Assembly (NCBI GenBank): GCA_963741405.1
Contig: CAVUHX010000017.1
Coordinates: 3,562 to 67,561 of the forward strand
DNA from: Roseiarcus sp963741405
GTDB lineage: Bacteria > Pseudomonadota > Alphaproteobacteria > Rhizobiales > Beijerinckiaceae
Direction of reading: 5' to 3'
Length of the DNA stretch: 64,000 bases
In this document: positions 7,732-16,127 of the stretch, piece by piece
Layout of the letters: the number at the start of each line of letters is the position of its first letter
Numbering within the stretch: position 1 is the stretch's first letter
The notes under the pieces: model-generated
The model's input: only the letters and a program-made list of their open reading frames with translations
The model's database searches: none
Told to the model about the DNA's origin: nothing
Program-made: the position numbers and the translations under genes

Positions 7732-9192
7732 TCACGCCACCGCCGGCGTCGGCACGAAGTCGAGCTGGTCGGTCGAGGCGTAGTTGAAGCTGACGTCGCC
7801 CCAGACGTCGAGCGCCTGGCGGAGCGGCGTGCAGGTCTTGGCGGCCTCGGCGAGTATGGTCGGCCCTTCGGCGACATAGTCGCGTCCGGCGTTGCGTGCG
7901 AAGATCATCGCTTCGAGCGCGACGCGGTTGGCGGTGGCGCCGGCGGCGATGCCCATCGGGTGACCGATCGTGCCGCCGCCGAACTGCAGCACGACATCTT
8001 CTCCGAGCAGGTGGAGAAGCTGGTGCATCTGCCCGGCATGGATGCCTCCCGAGGCGACCGGCATCAGCTTGTTGAGCGAAGCCCATGGCTGCTCGAAGAA
8101 GAGACCGTGCTCGAGCCTCATTGGATTGAGATCCTCGCGGCAGATGTCGTAATAGCCCCTGGTTGTCGCCGGGTCGCCCTCGAGCTTGCCCACGACCGTT
8201 CCGGCGTGAATGTGGTCGACGCCGGCGAGCCGCATCCATTTGGCGATCACGCGGAACGACACGCCGTGCGACTTCTGGCGCGTGTAGGTGCCGTGGCCCG
8301 CGCGGTGGAGATGCAGGATCATGTCGTTCTTGCGCGCCCATTTCGACATCGACTGGATCGCGGTGTAGCCGATGACGAGGTCGATCATCACGATGACCGA
8401 GCCGAGCTCCTTGGCGAATTCGGCGCGCTCGTACATGTCCTCCATGGTCCCGGCGGTGACGTTGAGATAGGTGCCCTTGACCTCTCCGGACACGGCCTGC
8501 GCCCGGTTGACCGCCTCCATGGAGTAGAGGAAGCGGTCGCGCCAGTGCATGAAGGGTTGCGAGTTGATGTTCTCGTCGTCTTTGGTGAAGTCGAGGCCGC
8601 CCTTCAGCGCCTCGTAGACGACGCGCCCGTAGTTGCGTCCCGAGAGGCCGAGCTTCGGCTTGACGGTGGCGCCGAGTAGCGGCCGGCCGAATTTGTCGAG
8701 CCGCTCGCGCTCGACAACGATGCCGGTCGCCGGGCCCTGGAAGGTCTTCACATAGGCGATGGGCAGGCGCATGTCCTCGAGCCGGAGCGCCTTCAGGGGC
8801 TTGAAGCCGAACACGTTGCCGATGATCGAGGCGGTGAGATTGGCGATCGAGCCCGGCTCGAACAGGTCGAGATCGTAGGCGATATAGGCGAAATACTGCC
8901 CCGGCGCGCCGGGAACGGGATCGACTCGGTAGCACTTGCCGCGGTATTTCTCGCAGGCCGTCAGACGATCGGTCCAGACCACCGTCCAGGTGGCTGTCGA
9001 CGATTCCCCGGCGACCGCGGCCGAGGCTTCGATTGGATCCACGCCGTCCTGCGGCGTGACGCGAAAGCAGGCGATGACGTCGGTGTCTTTCGGCGTGTAG
9101 TCGGGCTCCCAATAGCCCATCTTGCGGTATTCCATCACGCCGGCTTTGTAGCGGTCCTTGCCCTTGACGGTTTGCGTCGGCTGAACGTTCAT
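7732..9192 (-). CDS. cbbL: RuBisCO large subunit, form I red type
   Basis: Large subunit of ribulose-1,5-bisphosphate carboxylase/oxygenase (486 aa), the CO2-fixing enzyme of the Calvin cycle. The activation-site segment GGLDFTKDDENINSQPF, with the lysine that is carbamylated, lies near residue 200, and SGGIHAGQMHQLLHLLGED and GGGTIGHPMGIAAGATANRVA are present. The long N-terminus (MNVQPTQTVKGKDRYKAGVM) and the presence of CbbX mark the red IC clade. ATG 9192 has an AGGGAGGA ribosome-binding site. First gene of cbbLSX, divergent from cbbR. Confidence 0.97.
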   Translation of the reverse strand: MNVQPTQTVKGKDRYKAGVMEYRKMGYWEPDYTPKDTDVIACFRVTPQDGVDPIEASAAVAGESSTATWTVVWTDRLTACEKYRGKCYRVDPVPGAPGQYFAYIAYDLDLFEPGSIANLTASIIGNVFGFKPLKALRLEDMRLPIAYVKTFQGPATGIVVERERLDKFGRPLLGATVKPKLGLSGRNYGRVVYEALKGGLDFTKDDENINSQPFMHWRDRFLYSMEAVNRAQAVSGEVKGTYLNVTAGTMEDMYERAEFAKELGSVIVMIDLVIGYTAIQSMSKWARKNDMILHLHRAGHGTYTRQKSHGVSFRVIAKWMRLAGVDHIHAGTVVGKLEGDPATTRGYYDICREDLNPMRLEHGLFFEQPWASLNKLMPVASGGIHAGQMHQLLHLLGEDVVLQFGGGTIGHPMGIAAGATANRVALEAMIFARNAGRDYVAEGPTILAEAAKTCTPLRQALDVWGDVSFNYASTDQLDFVPTPAVA

Positions 9193-9312
9193 GGGTTCTG
9201 TCCTCCCTGGGGCGGCCTTGCTCCGCCAAGATCGATGCGGGCCGGTTTACGCCGGGCGGACAATTGGGTTAAGTTCATTGTTTCAAAGGATACTATTTAG
9301 GATTATAAAACA
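9193..9312. promoter_or_regulatory. cbbR-cbbL divergent control region
   Basis: The 120-nt gap has a markedly AT-rich core (9265-9312). A perfect TATAAT lies on the minus strand at 9307-9302, which could be the cbbL -10 box, with GTGACC 16 nt upstream as a weak -35. Phased T-N11-A and TTA/TCA triplets in 9268-9290 would suit CbbR binding, but I cannot pick one operator by eye. Confidence 0.45.
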
Positions 9313-10206
9313 TTGCTCCGGCAGGTCACCCTTCACCAGCTGCGCCTGTTCGCCGCGCTCGCGCGCCATATGAACATGACGCGGGCGGCGGAGGAGATGC
9401 ATGTGACGCCCTCCGCCTTCTCCATCCAGATCAAGCAGCTTTCCTGCGGGCTCGGCCTGCCGCTGCATGAACAGGTCGGCAAGAAGCTCTTCCTCACCGA
9501 GGCCGGCCGGGCGGCCGCCGCGGCGAGTCGCGACATGCTGGAGCGGCTCGACCTGCTCGGCATGGAGCTGGCGGATCTGCAGGGTCTCGAGCGCGGCCGC
9601 CTGAGCCTCGCGATGATCACGACGGCGAAATATTTCGCTACCCGGCTGATCGGCGATTTCTGCCGCGCCCATCCGATGGTCGAGTTCGCGCTTGAGGTCG
9701 TCAACCGCGAGCAGATCCTCGAGCGCATGCGGGCCAATCTCGACGATCTCTACATCATGGGTCAGGCGCCGGACGACCTCGACGTCGTCGCGGCGCCCTT
9801 CGCCGAGAATCCGCTGGTCGTTCTCGCCCCCGCGGGACATCCTCTGTGCGAGGAAACGAAGATCATGCCAGTGCGGATCGAGCGCGAGCCGTTCATCCTG
9901 CGCGAGCCGGGCTCCGGCACGCGCCAGGCGACGGAGCGTTATTTCGCCGAGCGCGGGATCCGCCCGGCGACGCGCATGACGCTCGGGAGCGACGAGACGA
10001 TCAAGCAGGCCGTCGCGGCCGGCCTCGGCCTCGCGGTGTTGTCCCGCCATGTCCTGACGCTCGACCAGGCCCCCGGCCCATTGCGCGAGCTCGACGTCGA
10101 AGGTTTTCCGCTCCACCGGAAATGGTACGTCGTCCGCCTGAAGGACAAGAAGCTGTCGCCCCTGGCGCGGGCGTTTCTCACGCTGCTGACGGAGGAGCGG
10201 GGGTAG
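9313..10206 (+). CDS. cbbR: CbbR, LysR-type regulator of the Calvin cycle operon
   Basis: LysR-family activator of 297 aa. The N-terminal winged helix-turn-helix reads LHQLRLFAALARHMNMTRAA and SAFSIQIKQL; the remainder is the periplasmic-binding-like effector domain (ILREPGSGTRQATERYFAE, GLGLAVLSRHVL). Divergent placement next to cbbL is the classic cbbR arrangement, where it responds to Calvin-cycle metabolites or reductant. The start is TTG 9313, with AGGA about 10 nt upstream; no ATG fits the family N-terminus. Confidence 0.93.
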   Translation: MLRQVTLHQLRLFAALARHMNMTRAAEEMHVTPSAFSIQIKQLSCGLGLPLHEQVGKKLFLTEAGRAAAAASRDMLERLDLLGMELADLQGLERGRLSLAMITTAKYFATRLIGDFCRAHPMVEFALEVVNREQILERMRANLDDLYIMGQAPDDLDVVAAPFAENPLVVLAPAGHPLCEETKIMPVRIEREPFILREPGSGTRQATERYFAERGIRPATRMTLGSDETIKQAVAAGLGLAVLSRHVLTLDQAPGPLRELDVEGFPLHRKWYVVRLKDKKLSPLARAFLTLLTEERG

Positions 10207-10401
10207 CGGGCGGGCTTTTCGGAGATCGCTTCTGCGAAAGGGGTCCACGCCGGGGGCGGGTCGCCCAAGAAGGTCGGCTGGCGCGAGACGAGCGCCGAAG
10301 CGGGCCGGCGTCTGTTCCGTTGACGGCAGCGCCCCGAACGAACTTGAGATTGGCGGTATAGCATCTATCCTTGACGCAGACGGCGCGCGACAGGGGCCAG
10401 C

Positions 10402-13344
10402 ATGAGCGATCGTCCAAAGTCTTTGCTCGACGCCGAAAGTATCGTTGCGAATTGGGCGAACATGCTTCCCGCGCCCCCGGGCGAGAACGGGGGCGCGCTG
10501 CTCGATGCGCTGACTCCCTTGCTCGAAAAGGCGCCGACCGCCCTGCGCGAAGCCCTCCAGCAGGGCGATGCACGGGCGCTCGGAGCCGTCGCGGCGCTTC
10601 GCGCGCTTGCGCCCGCCCTGATCTCGGAAATGATCGAGATGCTGCGCAAGATTGCTGGTCAGGGCGACAGTCAGGGAACGCTCAGCCGAATTCCCCTGCT
10701 GGAGGCGGTCGCCCGCGCCGTCGATGATGCGTCGGCGCTCGGCGAGGCGGAGTATCTGCGCGGCTACACGTTCCGCCGAGTGGGACAGAATTATCGCGCC
10801 ATCGAAGCCTATCAGCGCGCGCTCGCGCATGGCGGAGACGCGGCGTTCCGATCGCGGACACTGGACCGGCTCGGCAACGTGCAGTGCGACGTCAGCGCGT
10901 TCGACGAGGCGGCGGCGAGCTACCAGGCGGCGTTGAAGGTCGAGACGGAACCGGCCGGAAAGGCCGCGATCCTGCGCAACGCCGCCAGCGCGATGCGATC
11001 GCTCGGAGACTTCAGCGCCGCCGACGAAGCCGACCGACAAGCCGCCGCTTCGAGCGAAGCGGCGGCGAAAGACGGCTACGCGCTGGACGCCGCCGCGCAA
11101 ATCTTCGCGGCGGTCGGAGACTACGCCTGGGCGCTCGAGCTGAACGATCGCGCCAGGACGTGGTTCGACCAGAACAATCCCGTCTCCCTGCCAGTCAACG
11201 CGGAGATCCGCATTACCTTGCTGCAGCGGGCGGGACGGACGCAGGAGGCCGAAGCGCAATTCCGAAAGGCGCTGGCCCTGTTCGATGCGCAAGCGCAGGC
11301 GACGATCAATCCGCAGCACTACACCGAGGGTTGGCGGCACAGCTACGCCACGCGCCTGCCGCTCACGTCGCCGTCGATGATGACTTACGCCCGCGCGACC
11401 CGGACCGGCGACGTCGCGGCCATCGGACAAGTGATTGCGAGCGCGCAACAGGCCGGCGATATCGCGCTGACGTTGCGCGCACGCGCGGCCATCGGCGGCC
11501 TCCTGTTCGAGCGCGGCCAGCTCGATGAAGCCGCCGCCGAGCTTGAGGAGGTGCTGTCTGAAGCCAGCGAGCGAGGCCTGGCGCAGCCCGAAGTCGGGGC
11601 GCTCCTCACGCTGGCCTCCATCGCCCAGAGCGGCGGCGATGTGAAGCGACGCCCGGCGCAAGCCTTGTGCCGCGCTCGCCAGTTGCGTGCGCTGATGGTC
11701 TCCTATCTCGGTTCGTCCAACCTCGGTCCCCTCGAGCGGCAACTCGAGCTGAACGACAACGGCGCCATTGAAAACCAGCTCGGCCAGTACGCAACTGAAC
11801 TCGAAATATGGACGTGCGCGGCTGAGTTTTTCGAACAGGCCACGCAGCGATCTCAAGCAATTGGCGACTACGGCCGGCTGGCAAATCGGCTCGCCGGCCT
11901 GCGGCGAGCCGAGAGCCGGGCGAATGACGCCAAACGGGCGGAGGCGGCAGCGACCCGGCTTCGATCTCTGCTGAAGAAAAGCAGTCTGCCCGCTAACGGC
12001 CGCCTCGTCGCCGCACGGGCGCTAGCAGCGCACGAGCAGACCCGCGACCCGTCGGCCGCACATCGCTATATCGAGGTCGCTGCACAGGCCGCAGAACGGA
12101 TCCGCGCGGCGACCCCGCCGACCGAACGTGACAATTTGGACCGTCAGTGGAACGACGTGTATTGGACGCTCGCCGAGGCGCGGCGAGGGCAAGGGCGCGA
12201 AGAGGACGCCTTCGCGGCGGTCCAACTCGGCAAGTTCCGCGGCTTCGCCGAAACGGTAGCCGCGCGTGCGGGCGTCCAGACCGTCCCGCCGTCCCTGGCG
12301 GAAGTCCAATCCCGTCTTCGCTCCGACGAGGCCCTGGTGGACATCGCCGCAGAGAACGCCGGGCTGGCGCTCTATCTGGTTCGGCGCGACGGGTTCGAGG
12401 CGTTTGCGATCCCCGGCGACGTCCACCAGCTTATCAAGCCCGACGCCGGCGATATGCGCGATCGTGCCGCAGCGCAGCTCGATTTGGCGCGGGGAAATGC
12501 GATGCTCGCCAAAGTGGCGGCTGAGACTGAGGCGCGGCTGCCACAGCAGGCGCGGCTCTTCCTCGCGCCGAATCCTTCGCTCGGCAATCTGCCCTGGCAC
12601 GCGATTCCTGTCGGCGAGCGGGCGTGGTGCGAGCGCCGCCCGATCAGTCTTTTGCCGGCCGCGTCGGCACTGCTGGCGCCGAGGCAGGAACGGGGCAAGA
12701 GAGTGCTGGTCCTCGGCGACTCGCGGGACGATCTCCCGCGGGCCCGCGCCGAAAGCCGGACGGTCGCCGCGCTGTATGGGACGCAGGCGCATGTCGGGCG
12801 TGACTGCTCCGTCGAAGCGTTGAGAGCGGCGCTCGCCTCGGGGCCGCTCGGCATCGTCCACATCGCCACGCACGGGCGCGGCAATCCGCGCCAGGGAGGT
12901 CTCGCGAGCCTGTTGCTGGCCGACTCTGTCGGGGCGGCGCATTGGGCGGCTCTGGAGGAGATTACGCGCGCGCCTTGGGACGTGGGCTTGGTCGTGCTGT
13001 CGGGATGCAGCACTGGGCTGATCGGACGTCGCAACGGCGCGCAGATGGTGAGCGTCGCCGAAGCGGTGCTGCGAGCAGGCGCGCGAGCGGTCGTGGCCTG
13101 TCTGTGGCCTGTCGGGGACGAGGCGGCGCGGACGGGAATGGAGGCGTTCCACCGCGTGTTCTCCCGCACGCCAGACGTGGCCGCCGCGCTTAAGGCGGGC
13201 CGCGACGCGCTCAAGGCGACCGATATCGCGCTGGGCACGCTTCGCGACGGTCGCGGCCAGCAGCCCACGGGTTCGACGGCCCGGGAGCGGGAGCTGAACT
13301 GGTCTGCCTTCCTCTCGCTGGGCGTGTCGGACCCGTTCAGGTGA
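10402..13344 (+). CDS. TPR-CHAT caspase-like protease
   Basis: A 980-aa cytosolic protein with no signal peptide. Residues about 110-560 are alpha-helical TPR-like repeats (AIEAYQRALAHGGDAAFRSR, AAASYQAALKVE). The C-terminus (about 690-975) is a CHAT domain of the caspase/separase clan: catalytic His824 in IVHIATHGRGNP and Cys869 in VVLSGCSTGLIG, then VVACLWPVGDEAA. Such proteins act as proteolytic effectors or switches, with TPRs binding a partner. ATG 10402 follows AGGGG. It converges on and overlaps by 8 nt the LCAT-like gene. Substrate and trigger are unknown. Confidence 0.88.
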   Translation: MSDRPKSLLDAESIVANWANMLPAPPGENGGALLDALTPLLEKAPTALREALQQGDARALGAVAALRALAPALISEMIEMLRKIAGQGDSQGTLSRIPLLEAVARAVDDASALGEAEYLRGYTFRRVGQNYRAIEAYQRALAHGGDAAFRSRTLDRLGNVQCDVSAFDEAAASYQAALKVETEPAGKAAILRNAASAMRSLGDFSAADEADRQAAASSEAAAKDGYALDAAAQIFAAVGDYAWALELNDRARTWFDQNNPVSLPVNAEIRITLLQRAGRTQEAEAQFRKALALFDAQAQATINPQHYTEGWRHSYATRLPLTSPSMMTYARATRTGDVAAIGQVIASAQQAGDIALTLRARAAIGGLLFERGQLDEAAAELEEVLSEASERGLAQPEVGALLTLASIAQSGGDVKRRPAQALCRARQLRALMVSYLGSSNLGPLERQLELNDNGAIENQLGQYATELEIWTCAAEFFEQATQRSQAIGDYGRLANRLAGLRRAESRANDAKRAEAAATRLRSLLKKSSLPANGRLVAARALAAHEQTRDPSAAHRYIEVAAQAAERIRAATPPTERDNLDRQWNDVYWTLAEARRGQGREEDAFAAVQLGKFRGFAETVAARAGVQTVPPSLAEVQSRLRSDEALVDIAAENAGLALYLVRRDGFEAFAIPGDVHQLIKPDAGDMRDRAAAQLDLARGNAMLAKVAAETEARLPQQARLFLAPNPSLGNLPWHAIPVGERAWCERRPISLLPAASALLAPRQERGKRVLVLGDSRDDLPRARAESRTVAALYGTQAHVGRDCSVEALRAALASGPLGIVHIATHGRGNPRQGGLASLLLADSVGAAHWAALEEITRAPWDVGLVVLSGCSTGLIGRRNGAQMVSVAEAVLRAGARAVVACLWPVGDEAARTGMEAFHRVFSRTPDVAAALKAGRDALKATDIALGTLRDGRGQQPTGSTARERELNWSAFLSLGVSDPFR

Positions 13345-14683
13345 CGACCAGCACCGAGGCCTGTTTGCCCAGCTGCGCGCCGGCGCCGTCCTGCAAGGTG
13401 AACAGCAGCGCGGCGCGCTTGTCCGGCGCGGTGAATTCAAGCGGAAGACTGCGGATCGGCCCCCCCTGGTAATGCATCGGAATCGTTTGCGCATCGCTCT
13501 GGTCGTTGTCGAAAACCCGTTGCATGACGACCTGCGCGTCGATCGACGGGGTGGGGCGGTCTGCGACGACGGCGACGGTGAACGTCTCGCCGGGCCGCAC
13601 CGAAGTCTTGAGCGGTTGCACGCTGAGCGACGTGACTCCCGGCCCGGCGTTGAAAAGCCGGCCGCCGGGAAGGTCGGGCCGCAGCACCGCCCGCAGCAAC
13701 GCGATCGCATCGGGGTCGGCGCACACCTCCATGTGGGTGGCGGCGACATAGCGCACCGGAATGCCCGGAGGCGCGGCGCTCCACAGCGGCACCGTGCCGT
13801 CACCCGAATTTTCCTCCTCCCTCGCGGAGGCGATCTGTCCGACGCGATAGTTGGCGACGATTGTATTTTGCGCATTGCCGACGATGGCGACATAAGGGCA
13901 GGGCGAACGGAAACCCGGCCCCATGAAGGCAAGCTCCGCGGCAAGCTCTTGCGCGGCCGTCAGACTGCCGCTCACCAAGCCAAATTGCGCCGCAACTGTC
14001 GGGTCGAAGGCGTCCACGATGATGAAGCCGGTTTGCGCGCTCTGCGCGAGCAGGGCCGGGACGCCGGGGCGGGGCAGGAGCTGGTAGGCGGAAGGAAACG
14101 CCGGGTTCTTCAGCGCCTCCCGGCATTGCGCGGCCGACAGAAAGATTTCCGGGCGCAGCCCGAGCACATTCTGCACCGCCGCGGGCGCGCCGATATGCGG
14201 CGTCGCGAGCAAGGCCAGGAGTTCGATCCGAACTCCGTCCGGCGCGTCGAGCTTCTCCAGGCAGTAGCGCGCGACCAGGCCGCCCATCGAATGCGCCACG
14301 ATGCCGATCCGCCGTCCCGGGAGATCTGCCTGGGACAACCGGTCGCGTAGGGCTCGGGCAGCGGTGCGAACGTCCCGCCGCCAATCATACGCGAAGGGAA
14401 TCAGCGTGCCGCCCGGTTCACTGTATCCCATCAGGCGCAGCGCATTCAGCGCGGTTCCGTAGGCGTCAAAATGATGGATCGTGAGCCCAAGCAGCTTGAG
14501 CGGCACGCTGCGCAGCACGTCGGTCGCGACGATCGTATCGCTGGTGGAGAGAATTTCGACGAACTCGTCGGGATAGGACTGGAACACCGTGCTCAGGGGC
14601 GTCCCCGGCCAGATTGTTTGGTCGCCTTGCTTGAGAACGCTTCCGCAAATGCCAGGAACGAAGATAACCGTGTCGATCGGCAT
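13337..14683 (-). CDS. LCAT-like alpha/beta hydrolase
   Basis: A 448-aa protein of the lecithin:cholesterol acyltransferase/lipase branch of alpha/beta hydrolases. The N-terminal oxyanion region FVPGICGSVL is followed by FAYDWRRDVR, the nucleophile elbow IVAHSMGGLVARY (Ser132), Asp295 in NSGDGTVPLWSA and His317 in AATHMEV, a complete triad. After residue 340 there is a beta-rich tail of about 100 residues (SVRPGETFTVAVVAD) like an immunoglobulin-type domain. No signal peptide, so it should act in the cytosol on acyl esters or phospholipids. Tail-to-tail with the CHAT gene, head-to-head with the subtilase. Confidence 0.85.
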   Translation of the reverse strand: MPIDTVIFVPGICGSVLKQGDQTIWPGTPLSTVFQSYPDEFVEILSTSDTIVATDVLRSVPLKLLGLTIHHFDAYGTALNALRLMGYSEPGGTLIPFAYDWRRDVRTAARALRDRLSQADLPGRRIGIVAHSMGGLVARYCLEKLDAPDGVRIELLALLATPHIGAPAAVQNVLGLRPEIFLSAAQCREALKNPAFPSAYQLLPRPGVPALLAQSAQTGFIIVDAFDPTVAAQFGLVSGSLTAAQELAAELAFMGPGFRSPCPYVAIVGNAQNTIVANYRVGQIASAREEENSGDGTVPLWSAAPPGIPVRYVAATHMEVCADPDAIALLRAVLRPDLPGGRLFNAGPGVTSLSVQPLKTSVRPGETFTVAVVADRPTPSIDAQVVMQRVFDNDQSDAQTIPMHYQGGPIRSLPLEFTAPDKRAALLFTLQDGAGAQLGKQASVLVVT

Positions 14684-14755
14684 GACAGGCTCCGGCTCTA
14701 TATAAGGAGTGAAAGATTATATTGTGGGCAGGCAAGTTGCGCCATGGAGGATGAC
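14684..14755. promoter_or_regulatory. Divergent promoter region, hydrolase/subtilase
   Basis: AT-rich 72-nt gap with a perfect TATAAT on the minus strand (14721-14716) suitable for the hydrolase and an overlapping TATATAA and TTATAT on the plus strand. GGAGG at 14746-14750 is the subtilase ribosome-binding site. No clear -35 boxes. Confidence 0.35.
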
Positions 14756-16006
14756 ATGCCCAGCGTCGAATATTCGGTATTCGAGCCCATCGTGACCCCG
14801 CCGCTGTTTCCCAACGCCGCCGGTCTGTCGTTGCAGAACCGAGCCGGCGCGATCTTTCCGTTCGATCTTCCGCTCGGCGGCGCTCTCGTTCCGCCACCGC
14901 CCCGGGCCGCCGCCGAATATGCGGAGACGGTGCGCACCGTGACCGATCCGAACGCGGCGAAGGCGGCGCGCCAGGCGGGCGCCACCGTGATGCGCTTGCC
15001 CCGGATGCCGATCCGCCTCATTCCGCAGGTCAGCCAGGACCAGGGCCACGACGCGGGGCAGCCATGGGGCGTTTCAGCGATGGGCGCCGACCGCTCGGGC
15101 CTGCATGGCGAGGGCGTCTGCGTCGCCGTCCTGGACAGCGGCATCGACGCGAACCACCCGGCCTTCGCCGGACTGATCAAAGACGACAATTACCGGGATT
15201 TCACCGGCAACGGCAAGCAAGACAATATCGGCCACGGCACCCATTGCGCCGGGATCATCTTCGGTCGGCCGATCGACAATCGCCGCATCGCCGTGGCGCC
15301 GGGGATTCAGAATGTGCTGATCGGAAAAATAGCCGACATTGGCTTCGACACGACGACGAGTTTGCTTCAGAGCGCGTTGTTGTGGGCCGTCGACAATGGC
15401 GCGAATATCATTTCGCTCTCCTTTGGACTCGATTTCATCGGCCATTTCGAGAAACTCAAGACCGGAGGGGTCCCGGAGCGGGTCGCGCAGGCGCAGGCGC
15501 TCAATGATTATGGCGACTACACCCGTCAGTTCGACCGTTTCATGGGTATGGTCGTCTCGGCCGGCGCAGCCGCGAAATCGGCGCTGGTGATCGCCGCCTG
15601 CGGCAACGACAGCCGCGCCGAGGACGGCATGCGCGTGCAGGCCACCCTGCCGGCGGTCGCGCAAAACGTAGTCGCCGTCGGCGCGCTGGGCCGCAACGCG
15701 GACGGCAAGTTTTCGGTCGCGCCGTTCTCCAACAGCAACGCCAGTGTCTGCGCGCCAGGCGTGGGCGTCTTGTCAGCCAAGCCGGGAGGTTCGACCGCGA
15801 CGATGAGCGGGACCAGCCAGGCCGCGCCGCATGTCGCCGGCGTCGCCGCGCTTTGGCTGCAGAAGCTCCGACGCGACGGCGGATTTGATATTTCCCCAGA
15901 CAAGCTGCACATCGAACTGCTGAAATCGGCCAGTCCCACGAATATCGCCGCCGACGAGGACGGGAACGCCATAGGCTACGGATTGCCGATGGCGCCTACA
16001 GCGTGA
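14756..16006 (+). CDS. Cytosolic subtilase (S8 peptidase)
   Basis: A 416-aa subtilisin-family serine protease with all catalytic residues: Asp127 (AVLDSGID), His160 (NIGHGTHCAG), Asn284 (AACGND) and Ser354 (SGTSQAAPHVAG). Residues 1-100 form a proline-rich leader without a signal peptide or an obvious I9 propeptide. This is unusual, because most S8 proteases are secreted. ATG 14756 follows GGAGG at 5 nt; ATG 14744 is also in frame. Its neighbours are an LCAT-like hydrolase (divergent) and a CHAT protease, suggesting an intracellular proteolytic module. Confidence 0.88.
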   Translation: MPSVEYSVFEPIVTPPLFPNAAGLSLQNRAGAIFPFDLPLGGALVPPPPRAAAEYAETVRTVTDPNAAKAARQAGATVMRLPRMPIRLIPQVSQDQGHDAGQPWGVSAMGADRSGLHGEGVCVAVLDSGIDANHPAFAGLIKDDNYRDFTGNGKQDNIGHGTHCAGIIFGRPIDNRRIAVAPGIQNVLIGKIADIGFDTTTSLLQSALLWAVDNGANIISLSFGLDFIGHFEKLKTGGVPERVAQAQALNDYGDYTRQFDRFMGMVVSAGAAAKSALVIAACGNDSRAEDGMRVQATLPAVAQNVVAVGALGRNADGKFSVAPFSNSNASVCAPGVGVLSAKPGGSTATMSGTSQAAPHVAGVAALWLQKLRRDGGFDISPDKLHIELLKSASPTNIAADEDGNAIGYGLPMAPTA

Positions 16007-16127
16007 CGCGCAGCGCCTTGCGAGAACCGGCGAGTGGACCGGCGGGCGTTTGGAGGGGGACCAACAATCCTGGTGTCCGGCTTTCTGGGACGTTCCGGAT
16101 CAGGTCCCCAGGCGTTCGATTTGAGCT

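Noticed and set aside
9283..11856. Long minus-strand open frame opposite cbbR and the CHAT gene
   Set aside because: Shadow of high-GC coding DNA. No domain or ribosome-binding site, and it is exactly antiparallel to two well-supported genes.
10402..13344. Type III-E CRISPR-associated TPR-CHAT (Craspase) assignment
   Set aside because: No CRISPR repeats, cas genes or gRAMP-like gene anywhere in the window; the neighbours are hydrolases.
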